Shown in pieces: positions 1 through 8,324 of a stretch of DNA of 54,577 nt (position 1 is the first letter of the stretch; each line of letters begins with the position of its first letter). The notes beneath the pieces were generated by a model, which saw only the letters and a list, made by a program, of their open reading frames with translations, was not told where the DNA came from and did not search any database. This DNA is from JAXLRU01 sp046330935 (lineage in GTDB: Bacteria; Actinomycetota; Actinomycetes; Actinomycetales; Kineosporiaceae). The DNA lies in assembly GCA_046330935.1 (NCBI GenBank), contig JAXLRU010000014.1:1-54577 (forward strand). The letters run 5' to 3'. The position numbers and the translations under genes were made by a program.

Positions 1-519
1 GGCCACGCGCATCATCAGCAGCTCGCGCTGCTGCTCGGGCAGCCGGGCGAGAAGAGCCCTCGCCCGCCTGGCCCCGTCGGCCCGGACCGCGTGGTCCTCG
101 GGGTTGTCGGCGAGATCGATGACGTCGGGCACCTCGTCGGTGGGGACGGGGGCCCGGACGCCGGCACGCTGGGCGTCGGCGACCTTGTTGGCCGCGATCC
201 GGTAGACGAAGGCCTCGAACGGCTTGCCCTCGTCCCGGTACCGGGGCAGTGCGGTCAGCACGGCGATGCAGACCTCCTGTGCCACGTCTTCGGCAACGTG
301 ATCGGAGCCGGGCATGCGGGCCAGGCGTGCTCGGCAGTAGCGGTACACCAAGGAGCGTACGGCGCCGAGCAGGTGCTCGACGGCCGCTCGGTCACCTGCG
401 AGCGCCTCCGTCACAAGACGGGACAACTCGCTGGGACGTTGCTCCACAGAGGAGATCGCCGCAGGGGCCTCCGACGTTACGGATGACCCGGAAACTGGTG
501 GCTGCCCTGGCGTCTCCAA
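1..519 (-). CDS. sigD: ECF-type RNA polymerase sigma factor, SigD/ShbA-like (3' end outside window)
   Basis: The minus strand encodes an alternative sigma factor that runs off the left edge, so region 4 is missing. Region 2 is visible: YRYCRARLARMPGSDHVAED, then VAQEVCIAVLTALPRYRDEG and KPFEAFVYRIAANKVADA, the typical ECF helix for core binding and -10 recognition. It starts just after bldM, and in Streptomyces (shbA) and Mycobacterium (sigD) a sigma gene of this type holds the same place near bldM/whiB3 and groEL. The start is unsure: TTG at 519 follows a GGTGAG sequence, while GTG at 447 lacks a good ribosome site. In relatives this sigma factor drives major housekeeping or stationary-phase transcription, which here is only an inference. 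Confidence 0.8.
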   Translation of the reverse strand, partial: METPGQPPVSGSSVTSEAPAAISSVEQRPSELSRLVTEALAGDRAAVEHLLGAVRSLVYRYCRARLARMPGSDHVAEDVAQEVCIAVLTALPRYRDEGKPFEAFVYRIAANKVADAQRAGVRAPVPTDEVPDVIDLADNPEDHAVRADGARRARALLARLPEQQRELLMMRVA

Positions 520-523
520 CCGC

Positions 524-1138
524 TCACCGCACCAGTCCCCACCGGAACCCGACCGCCACGGCCTGCGCACGGTCGGCAGCGCCGAGCTTGCGGAACAGAC
601 GCCGGGCGTGCGTCTTCACGGTGTCCTCGGAGAGGAACAGCTCCTTGCCGATCTCGGCGTTGCTGCGCCCACGGCTCATGCCGGTGAGCACCTGCATCTC
701 GCGCTCGGTCAGCGGCGGCGCCGAGACGGAACCCTCGACGCTGCGGGGCGCGGGGACGGGACGGCGCCACACGGCGTCGGTCAGTGCATGCACCACGGTG
801 GCTGCCATCTCCTCTCGCGTCGCGTCCTTGACCAGGTAGCCGCGCGCACCGCTGGCGACGGCGCGTGCAACGCCCTCGGCATCCTCGGTCGTCGTGACCA
901 TGATCACAATAGCCTCGGGGTGGCGGGCGAGGAGACGACGGGTCGCCTCCACTCCACCGATCCCGGGCATTCTGACATCCATGAGCACCACCGAGGGACG
1001 CTCGACCGGCCAGCGGGCCAGCGCCTCCTCGCCCGATGCCGCGTCCACGACCCGCGTGATCCCGGGGACCGTGGCCATGGCACGGTGCAGGGTCTCCCGG
1101 ACCAGAGCCGAGTCGTCGCACACCAGAACCGTCGCCAC
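524..1138 (-). CDS. bldM: BldM-type atypical response regulator (LuxR/NarL family)
   Basis: This is a 204-residue receiver plus LuxR-type HTH protein. The receiver has VCDDS at residues 6-10 and the phosphoacceptor-position Asp54 in VLMDVRMPG. The HTH is LTEREMQVLTGMSRGRSNAE followed by SEDTVKTHARRLFRKLGA, and the end is AVAVGFRWGLVR. These features and the position between a sigma gene and whiD match Streptomyces BldM, a developmental regulator that works as a homodimer or with WhiI and does not appear to need phosphorylation. GTG at 1138 is chosen because an AGGAAGGGA ribosome site lies about 9 nt upstream and it gives the family length. No partner kinase gene is nearby, as expected for an orphan regulator. 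Confidence 0.9.
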   Translation of the reverse strand: MATVLVCDDSALVRETLHRAMATVPGITRVVDAASGEEALARWPVERPSVVLMDVRMPGIGGVEATRRLLARHPEAIVIMVTTTEDAEGVARAVASGARGYLVKDATREEMAATVVHALTDAVWRRPVPAPRSVEGSVSAPPLTEREMQVLTGMSRGRSNAEIGKELFLSEDTVKTHARRLFRKLGAADRAQAVAVGFRWGLVR

Positions 1139-1213
1139 CGTGGGTCGTCCCTTCCTCGTCACGTCGTCGGTGGCGGGGATCCCGCCGGCCCGCCCGCCCG
1201 TGGGAGGCCTGCC

Positions 1214-1231
1214 CGACATGGGGACATGTCG
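1214..1231. promoter_or_regulatory. Perfect inverted repeat upstream of bldM
   Basis: CGACATG-GGGA-CATGTCG is a perfect 7-bp inverted repeat with a 4-bp spacer, about 80 bp upstream of the bldM start. It is the most obvious operator-like element in the 245-bp gap between bldM and the MerR gene. Which protein binds it is unknown. Confidence 0.35.
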
Positions 1232-1383
1232 ACAGCACTGGGGCCGAACCTGAGCCAAACGCCACCGCCGATGCGACCGCGGGGCCCGTACTCCAGCGCA
1301 GCGGCGGGCCGGCGTCGACCGCCGGACGGGTGATCCGCAACGGGCCGAGCGCGACGGGCGGGTGACGGGGGACGAGGCCGCGA

Positions 1384-2415
1384 TCAGCCGACGAGGGAGA
1401 CGATCTCGTCGACGGCGGAGCCGAGGTCGTGGACGAGGCGGGCGTGGCGGGGGACGTCGACGCCGTGCCAACCGGGGCCGCCGAGCACGAGATGGGGGGT
1501 GGGCCGCTGGCGGGGGATCTCGTCGAGGGCGCCGGCCTGGCCCGAGTCGGGGGCCACCGGCAGCCGGGCGAAGAGGAACACCACGGCGGGCCCGCTGCGG
1601 CGCACGGCCGCGACCAGCGACCGCGCGGGCATGCCCGCGCCGAACATCCGGGAGGTCACACCCTCCTCGCGCAGCGCCGCGGCGAGCACGTGCACGGGCA
1701 GGCTGTGCTGGTCGTCCTCGGAGCAGCCGAGCAGGACCCGGGGGCCCTCGGCGGGGCCGCCGGCCTCGGCGAGCCCACGCATGACCCGCACGACGGCCTC
1801 GCACAACGAGTGCTCGACCTCGACCCCTTCGCCCGTGGCCGCCCACCGCGCACCGACGGCGGCCAGGACGGGCGCCAGGACGCGGTCCCAGGCGCGCACC
1901 ACACCCCACGTGTCCACGGCCTCGCGGATGAGGGACACCGTCGCCTCGGTGTCCAGGCACAGCGCGGCCCGGGCGAGCCCGCGTGCGGCAGGGGTGACGT
2001 CCCCCAGGGGGATGACCCTGCCGCCGCCTGCCCGCCCGCACGCCGGGTCGGGGGCCTCGATGTCGAGCGCCGGCTCCGCGGCGGAGTCCTCCCCCGCGGA
2101 CGGCTCGGCCGCCCCGGGCTCGGCGCGCACGGCGGTGAGGACGGGCGCCGCTTGGGCCCGCAGCGCGTGGGCGGCCGCCTCGCTCGGCGGCACGCCCTCC
2201 AGGGTGAGGCGCCGCATCACGACCAGGCGGTCGACGTCCTCGACGGTGTAGCGGCGGTGGGCGCCCGCGGTGTGGGCGCTGGGGCCGAGCCCGTAGCGGC
2301 GGTCCCAGGTGCGCAACGTGGAGGGCGCCACGCCGAGCTTGCGCGCGACGGCCGCAACGGTCAGCGCAGGCTCAGGGGCTGGCACGGCGTGCAACCCCCT
2401 TGTCGTGGTGGGCAT
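1384..2415 (-). CDS. MerR-family regulator with C-terminal cobalamin-binding domain (CarH/LitR-like)
   Basis: The 343-residue protein has an N-terminal MerR winged HTH (LTVAAVARKLGVAPSTLRTW, then DRRYGLGPS and GAHRRYTVEDVDRL) over roughly residues 18-85, an acidic linker, and a B12-binding C-terminal half. The helix-bundle motif Wx9EH is exact (Trp191, Glu201-His202), and a lower-ligand type motif D-x-H is kept (His237 in EDDQHSLPVH). These are the marks of AdoCbl-dependent photoreceptor repressors such as CarH and LitR, in which light breaks the Co-C bond and releases DNA. ATG at 2415 is preferred over 2451 because it gives a conventional start close to the HTH. The gene is divergent from whiD and upstream of bldM on the same strand. 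Its target and light response are inferred, not shown. Confidence 0.85.
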   Translation of the reverse strand: MPTTTRGLHAVPAPEPALTVAAVARKLGVAPSTLRTWDRRYGLGPSAHTAGAHRRYTVEDVDRLVVMRRLTLEGVPPSEAAAHALRAQAAPVLTAVRAEPGAAEPSAGEDSAAEPALDIEAPDPACGRAGGGRVIPLGDVTPAARGLARAALCLDTEATVSLIREAVDTWGVVRAWDRVLAPVLAAVGARWAATGEGVEVEHSLCEAVVRVMRGLAEAGGPAEGPRVLLGCSEDDQHSLPVHVLAAALREEGVTSRMFGAGMPARSLVAAVRRSGPAVVFLFARLPVAPDSGQAGALDEIPRQRPTPHLVLGGPGWHGVDVPRHARLVHDLGSAVDEIVSLVG

Positions 2416-2663
2416 GCGCTCAGTGTCCGAACCAGCGGGCCGTGGTGCCACCCGAACCTGAGGACGGAGCTCGGACGAGGCGGTTCGGCAAGCTCACGGC
2501 CTGGTCGCAGGATCTCCTCGGCCGGGCAGGGTTGAGTCGGCCCTCGGGTGGGTACCCCGCTGCTGTCGGAGTCGATCTCGGCGGCCCATGCTCGCGCCTT
2601 TCGGCGGTGCGCGCACGTCGGGAACGCAACGGGCCGCAGGCGCGTTGGCACCGATGTCGAGCA

Positions 2664-2720
2664 GTTGAACAACCTGTGCAACGAACCTCTTGAACAACCC
2701 ATGAAGCGGTTGCTAGGTTG
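2664..2720 (+). promoter_or_regulatory. whiD promoter with iterated CAACC/GGTTG operator
   Basis: TTGAAC (2690-2695), an 18-bp spacer and TAGGTT (2714-2719), preceded by TG at 2711-2712, form a convincing extended -10 promoter reading toward whiD. TTGAACAACC occurs exactly twice (2665-2674 and 2690-2699, 25 bp apart), and the second copy covers the -35 box. Further CAAC (2679-2682) and GGTTG (2709-2713, 2716-2720) half-sites surround it. The rest of the 410-bp divergent gap (2416-2825) shows no gene. The divergent MerR-B12 protein is the obvious candidate ligand, but this is inferred. Confidence 0.6.
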
Positions 2721-2825
2721 TAGGAGTCGAAGGGCCCGGGGCGGTCCGGGACGAACAGGACCGATCGCCTCACGAACCACCGCACCGCGGTGGGGGACGA
2801 GACGAACGACGAGGTGGTGGGTGCG

Positions 2826-3128
2826 ATGGCAGAGATCTCCCGGCTTCCCGGTCCAGTGGCCGACATCTGGGAATGGCAGCTCCAGGGGTCGTGCCGCGAC
2901 GCCGACCCCACCCTGTTCTTCCACCCCGAGGGCGAGCGCGGCCCCGCCCGCCGCAACCGCGACGCGTCGGCCAAGGCGATCTGCGCCGGGTGCCCCGTCA
3001 TCGACGAATGCCGCAAGCACGCACTCGCCGTCCGCGAGCCCTACGGCGTCTGGGGCGGCATGAGCGAGGACGACCGCGAGGAGTACTTCTCCGGCCGGCG
3101 CGCCCGCCGGATGGCCAACGCCTCCTGA
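2826..3128 (+). CDS. whiD: WhiB-family iron-sulfur regulator, WhiD/WhiB3 type
   Basis: This is a 100-residue Wbl protein with the four iron-sulfur cysteines Cys23, Cys53, Cys56 and Cys62 and the G[VI]WGG turn (GVWGG, residues 74-78), followed by a basic RRARR tail. The N-terminus SRLPGPVADIWEWQLQG closely resembles Streptomyces WhiD and mycobacterial WhiB3, and the place next to groEL is conserved. Wbl proteins bind a [4Fe-4S] cluster that responds to oxygen or NO and act with the region 4 of the main sigma factor. ATG 2826 is chosen because GAGGTGG lies just upstream and it matches the WhiD start; GTG 2790 would add 12 residues without a good ribosome site. Confidence 0.92.
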   Translation: MAEISRLPGPVADIWEWQLQGSCRDADPTLFFHPEGERGPARRNRDASAKAICAGCPVIDECRKHALAVREPYGVWGGMSEDDREEYFSGRRARRMANAS

Positions 3129-3176
3129 TCACCCGCCGTCCCACCCACCCCCGCACCACTCCCCCGCACCGGGGGA

Positions 3177-3217
3177 CGACGAAGGGGCCCGGCCGTCTCG
3201 GCCGGGCCCCTTCGTCG
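3177..3217. terminator. Strong bidirectional hairpin terminator between whiD and groEL
   Basis: A 19-bp perfect stem (3177-3195 with 3199-3217, loop TCT) starts about 50 bp after the whiD stop. It faces converging transcription from groEL and could serve both directions. No long U-run follows, which is usual in high-GC actinomycetes. Confidence 0.85.
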
Positions 3218-3272
3218 TCGGTCACCACCGTTCCGGCTCTGCGCACGCGGCGCACGCGGTCCGGGACGGCGC

Positions 3273-3305
3273 GAGGGCCCGGCCGGGACGTCCCGGCCGG
3301 CCCTC
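3273..3305 (-). terminator. Hairpin terminator just downstream of groEL
   Basis: GAGGGCCCGGCCGGGA (3273-3288) pairs with 3291-3305 with one bulged base. It lies 14 bp past the groEL stop on the minus strand and is the nearest terminator for groES-groEL. Confidence 0.7.
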
Positions 3306-3318
3306 GTCCTGGTTCAGC

Positions 3319-4944
<1,626 letters not shown>

Positions 4945-5080
4945 TGCTGTGCGATCCCCTTGCAGGTCGGGTGGATGTCGGTGGCCCTCTCAGGGCCGGC
5001 GGTCCGCCACGACCGACGCCCCGCCCTTCCGGCACAGGCCGGCCGGACGGGGCGCTGGGAGTCCGCGGGCGGACGAGAGG

Positions 5081-5112
5081 CGACCGGCACCGTCAGGGGA
5101 CGGTGCCGGTCG
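5081..5112 (-). promoter_or_regulatory. Perfect stem-loop in the groES-groEL intercistronic region
   Basis: CGACCGGCACCGTC (5081-5094) pairs perfectly with 5099-5112 around a 4-nt loop. It begins 6 bp after the groES stop and lies about 135 bp before the groEL start. It could be a partial terminator or an mRNA processing and stability element that sets the GroES:GroEL ratio. Confidence 0.6.
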
Positions 5113-5118
5113 CGCAGA

Positions 5119-5418
5119 TCACTTCTCGAGGACGGCGAGCAGGTCGCGCGCGGAGAGGATGAGGTACTCCTCGCCGCCGAGCTTCACCTCGGTGCCGCCG
5201 TACTTGCTGTAGAGCACGGTGTCGCCGACCTTGACGTCGAGCGGGATGCGCTTCTCGCCCTTGTCGTCGAAACGGCCGGGGCCGATCGCCAGGACCTCGC
5301 CCTCCTGGGGCTTCTCCTTGGCGGTGTCGGGGATGACCAGACCGGACGCGGTGGTCTTCTCGGCGTCGAGCGGCTTGACGACGACGCGGTCCTCGAACGG
5401 CTTGATGGGAACGGACAC
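5119..5418 (-). CDS. groES: Co-chaperonin GroES
   Basis: The 99-residue 10-kDa co-chaperonin begins MSVPIKPFEDRVVVKPLDAE and contains the mobile loop (TTASGLVIPD) and the conserved GEVLAIGPGR and VLYSKYGGTEV segments. It caps the GroEL ring as a heptamer in the cytosol. It is the first gene of the groES-groEL1 operon. ATG 5418 fits the family length exactly and is preceded by a GGGGAGG-like ribosome site. Its control is by the CIRCE element and -35/-10 boxes 180-220 bp upstream, so induction on heat shock through HrcA is expected. Confidence 0.97.
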   Translation of the reverse strand: MSVPIKPFEDRVVVKPLDAEKTTASGLVIPDTAKEKPQEGEVLAIGPGRFDDKGEKRIPLDVKVGDTVLYSKYGGTEVKLGGEEYLILSARDLLAVLEK

Positions 5419-5595
5419 TTGCTGACCTCCCCTTCGGGAACGTCACTGCGGGCAGGAACTGGAGGTACGAGAGCACCTCCAGGGCCGCCCGTGCGGGCGG
5501 CGCAGGGCTTGTCGTGGAACCCGGCCGCGGTCGTCGTCGCGGGTGCCGACCGAGCGGGTTCCGTTGGCACACTCACGCGGAGAGTGCCAGAACTG

Positions 5596-5637
5596 AATCT
5601 AGGCGCGGGGTTAGCACTCGGTCAACTTGAGTGCCAG
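5596..5637 (-). promoter_or_regulatory. CIRCE operator overlapping the groES promoter
   Basis: TTAGCACTC (5611-5619), 9 bp, then GAGTGCCAG (5629-5637) is a CIRCE inverted repeat differing from consensus at two bases. On the minus strand the -35 TTGACC (5620-5625) lies inside the CIRCE spacer, and TAGATT (5596-5601) is the -10 with an 18-bp spacer. HrcA binding would therefore block RNA polymerase directly. The 12-mer GAGTGCCAGAAC occurs again at 5582-5593, near the expected transcription start. Confidence 0.9.
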
Positions 5638-5655
5638 AACTCCTCCCCGCGGACG

Positions 5656-6948
5656 TCACATGAGGGCGTCGAGCCCCGGCTGCGCGTGCCTGCCGGCCCC
5701 GGCCGCGATGCCCGCCGACTCCGCCATCCCGCGCGCCAGCGCCAGCAGCCCCGCCCCCACGAGCATCAGCACCACGCCCACCCCCGCGAGGGCGAGGCAC
5801 ACGGCGAAGGCGAGCAGCGCGGTGGCCAGGGCGGGGCGGTGGAAGGACGCCGTCATCATCGCGGCGCGGCGCGGGTCCTCGACCGGCAGCTCGGCGTAGC
5901 TGCGCCCCTGCCCCGCCAGCGCCGTCTCCCGGTCGATCTCCTGCAGCTGCGCCCACGCCGTGAGCGGCCCCGAGACCTGCTCCCCCGCGAACCGGTCGGC
6001 CGCCGCGGAGACGGTGATCCGCTGGTCGAGGACGTCCGAGCGGGTCAGCAGGTATCCGGCGGTGCCCGCGAGCGCCAGCACGATGCCGGCGAGCACCACG
6101 AGGACCCCGTAGGTGCGCACCCGACGGGCCGAGCGGCGGCGCGCGTCGACGACCTCCTGCATCGCCCGGCGCACGTCCGCCTGGTCCTCGCGGCGGCGGT
6201 TGCGCTCCGGCGGCGCGGCCGCCGCGGCGGGTTCCGCGAGCACCTCCGGGCCGGGGCGCGGGGCCGGCTCAGCGACAGGTGCGGGGCCCGGCTCAGCGAC
6301 AGGAGCGGGGGCCGGCTCAGCGACAGGAGCGGGGGCCGGGCCGGCGGCAGGTTCGGCGGGTGGGGCAGCGGCCGGTGCAGGGGCTGCGTCCGCGATCGCC
6401 GCCGGGGCGCGTTCAGGAGCGGGGTCCGGGACGGGGTCGGGCTCCGGGACCTGCCGGGCGGCGGGCCCGGCGGAGCCCGCCCCCTCGTCGGGGGAGGGCG
6501 CAGCCTCGGGGACCACGGCCTGCTCGACCGCCGTCGCGGCGTCCGGGGCCACGGCCGGCGGATCGGCCGGGGCCACCTCCGTGGTCACGGTCTGCCAGGC
6601 GGCGGAGACGTCGACGGTGCGCGTGGTCGCCGGTTCGGGCTCGGGCGCGGGGCGGGAGGACGGCTCGGTGAGCGCGGGCGCGACGGCGACCCGCTCCCCG
6701 GGGGCGGTCGCGACGACGGGCGTGGCGGGCGTCGGGGCCACGGTGGTCTCGGCGGCGACGAGCGGATCGGCGGGGCCCGTCGGCGGGGCGGCCCGCACGA
6801 CGCTGACGCCGGGGCCGGGTTGCTCGGCGGCGACCGTGACCTCGACGTCGGGGCCGGTCACGACGGCGGTGGGCGCTGCACTGGTGCCGCCGGGCTCGGG
6901 CGCGGTCCGCCCCTCGGGGCTGCCGGTCGCGGGCGGGGTGTCGGGCAT
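5656..6948 (-). CDS. Pro/Ala-rich membrane protein of unknown function
   Basis: I do not recognise a family. The 430-residue protein has about 270 residues of low-complexity Pro/Ala/Glu/Val sequence, including tandem AEPAPAPV units near residues 205-230, then a charged stretch (RNRRREDQADVRRAMQEV) and a hydrophobic segment (YGVLVVLAGIVLALAGTAGY). A predicted extracytoplasmic region of about 75 residues follows, and then a second long hydrophobic block of one or two helices. No signal peptide precedes the low-complexity region, so that part is probably cytoplasmic. It lies upstream of the groES promoter region, on the same strand, and is divergent from the methyltransferase gene with a 134-bp gap. 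Confidence 0.7.
   Translation of the reverse strand: MPDTPPATGSPEGRTAPEPGGTSAAPTAVVTGPDVEVTVAAEQPGPGVSVVRAAPPTGPADPLVAAETTVAPTPATPVVATAPGERVAVAPALTEPSSRPAPEPEPATTRTVDVSAAWQTVTTEVAPADPPAVAPDAATAVEQAVVPEAAPSPDEGAGSAGPAARQVPEPDPVPDPAPERAPAAIADAAPAPAAAPPAEPAAGPAPAPVAEPAPAPVAEPGPAPVAEPAPRPGPEVLAEPAAAAAPPERNRRREDQADVRRAMQEVVDARRRSARRVRTYGVLVVLAGIVLALAGTAGYLLTRSDVLDQRITVSAAADRFAGEQVSGPLTAWAQLQEIDRETALAGQGRSYAELPVEDPRRAAMMTASFHRPALATALLAFAVCLALAGVGVVLMLVGAGLLALARGMAESAGIAAGAGRHAQPGLDALM
6259..6337. repeat. 24-bp tandem repeat inside the membrane-protein gene
   Basis: The core GGCTCAGCGACAGG recurs at 6266, 6290 and 6314, giving a 24-bp period with about three copies plus partial flanks. Each unit encodes eight residues (PAPVAEPA-like) of the Pro/Ala-rich region. 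Being a multiple of three, copy-number change would keep the frame. Confidence 0.8.
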
Positions 6949-7082
6949 CGTCGTCTCCGAAGGCGGTCGCGGGCCTGCGTCGGACGTGAAGGTGTGATCG
7001 CAGTCTTGCGCTCCGTGACCGGCCGCGCCAGCGCCGCCGCCCGGCGATTCGCCCCGGAACCGGCACGTGCCAGGATCGCGGG

Positions 7083-8291
7083 GTGGATCTGGACGGACTG
7101 TCTGCGCTGCTCACGCCCGAGGGTTGGGCCCTGCTGGAGTCGCTGCCCCCCTACGAGGCGAGCACGGCCATGGCCCTGGGCGAGAAGCTGAGGGCCGAGG
7201 GCAGTCCCGCCGACCTGGTGGCCGCGGCGCTCACGCAGTCGAGGCTGAGGGCGGCGGCCCGGGCCAAGTTCGGCCCCTTCGCCGACGCCATGCTGTTCAC
7301 TCCCGCGGGCCTGGAGCAGGCCACGCGCCTGCCGGTGGCCGCCCGGCACGCCCAGCGCTTCGCCTCCGCGGGTATCGCGACCGTGGCGGATCTCGGCTGC
7401 GGCATCGGGGGCGACGCGATGGCCATGGCCGGGCTGGAGCGGGAGGTGGTGGCCGTCGAGCGGGACGAGCTGACCGCCGCCGTCGCCACCGTCAACCTCC
7501 GCCACTGGCCGAGCGCGACCGTGCGCTGCGAGGACGCGACGACGACGTCCCTGGACGGCGTCCAGGGCGCCTTCTGCGACCCGGCCCGCCGCACGGCCGC
7601 CGGACGCCGCGTCCTCGACCCGCGGCTCGGCTCGCCCACGCTCGACTGGGTCGTGGGCCTCGCCGAGCGGGTGCCCGCCGTCGCGATGAAGACCGCCCCG
7701 GGGATCGGGCACCAGCTCGTCCCCGACGGCGTCGAGGCCCAGTGGGTGTCGGTCGGCGGCGACGTCGTGGAGGCCTGCCTGTGGTTCGGCGTCCTCGCCC
7801 GCGAGGGAGTCCGCCGCAGCGCGCTGGTGCTGCCCGACGACGCCGGGGAGGTCGGCACGCCCTCGTCCGCGCCGGTCGAGATCTCCGACGCCGCAGGCGT
7901 CGAGGAGGCGAGCGCCGGCCCGCTGGGCACGGTGCTGTACGAGCCCGACGGCGCCGTGATCCGGTCCGGGCTGGTCTCGCACGTCGCGGCGGCCGTCAAC
8001 GGCAGGCTCGTCGACCCGACGATCGCCTACGTCACGGCCGACCGCTTCCTGCGCACCCCGCTCGCCACGGCCTGGGCCGTGGAGGACAGCTTCGGCTTCC
8101 AGCTCAAGACGCTGCGCACGTGGTTGCGCGACCGCGGCGTCGGCAGGCTGACGATCAAGAAGCGGGGCACGGCGGTCGAGCCCGAGCAGCTGCGCCGCCA
8201 ACTGCGGCTGTCGGGCGAGGCCGAGGCCACGATCGTCCTGACCCGCCTGCAGGGCCGCCAGTCCGTCGTGGTCGTCCGCCCCCTGCGCTGA
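7083..8291 (+). CDS. SAM-dependent methyltransferase with THUMP-like C-terminal domain
   Basis: The 402-residue protein has a class I methyltransferase core: VADLGCGIGGDAMAMAG is the SAM-binding motif I and VVAVERDELTAAVA the motif with the acidic ribose-binding end. A later FCDPARR resembles the catalytic DPxR/DPPY-type loop. The C-terminal part (FGFQLKTLRTWLRDRGVGRL, KKRG) resembles the THUMP-like domain of this widespread actinobacterial family, which suggests an RNA substrate. The real substrate is unknown. GTG 7083 gives the natural N-terminus. It runs opposite to its neighbours and ends 33 bp from the tsaD stop. Confidence 0.82.
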   Translation: MDLDGLSALLTPEGWALLESLPPYEASTAMALGEKLRAEGSPADLVAAALTQSRLRAAARAKFGPFADAMLFTPAGLEQATRLPVAARHAQRFASAGIATVADLGCGIGGDAMAMAGLEREVVAVERDELTAAVATVNLRHWPSATVRCEDATTTSLDGVQGAFCDPARRTAAGRRVLDPRLGSPTLDWVVGLAERVPAVAMKTAPGIGHQLVPDGVEAQWVSVGGDVVEACLWFGVLAREGVRRSALVLPDDAGEVGTPSSAPVEISDAAGVEEASAGPLGTVLYEPDGAVIRSGLVSHVAAAVNGRLVDPTIAYVTADRFLRTPLATAWAVEDSFGFQLKTLRTWLRDRGVGRLTIKKRGTAVEPEQLRRQLRLSGEAEATIVLTRLQGRQSVVVVRPLR

Positions 8292-8324
8292 GCCGGCGCG
8301 GAGCCGGATCGCCGCGCAGCCCGC

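Noticed and set aside
6259..6337. Tandem repeats considered as a CRISPR array
   Set aside because: Units are directly adjacent without unique spacers and code in frame for a Pro/Ala repeat.
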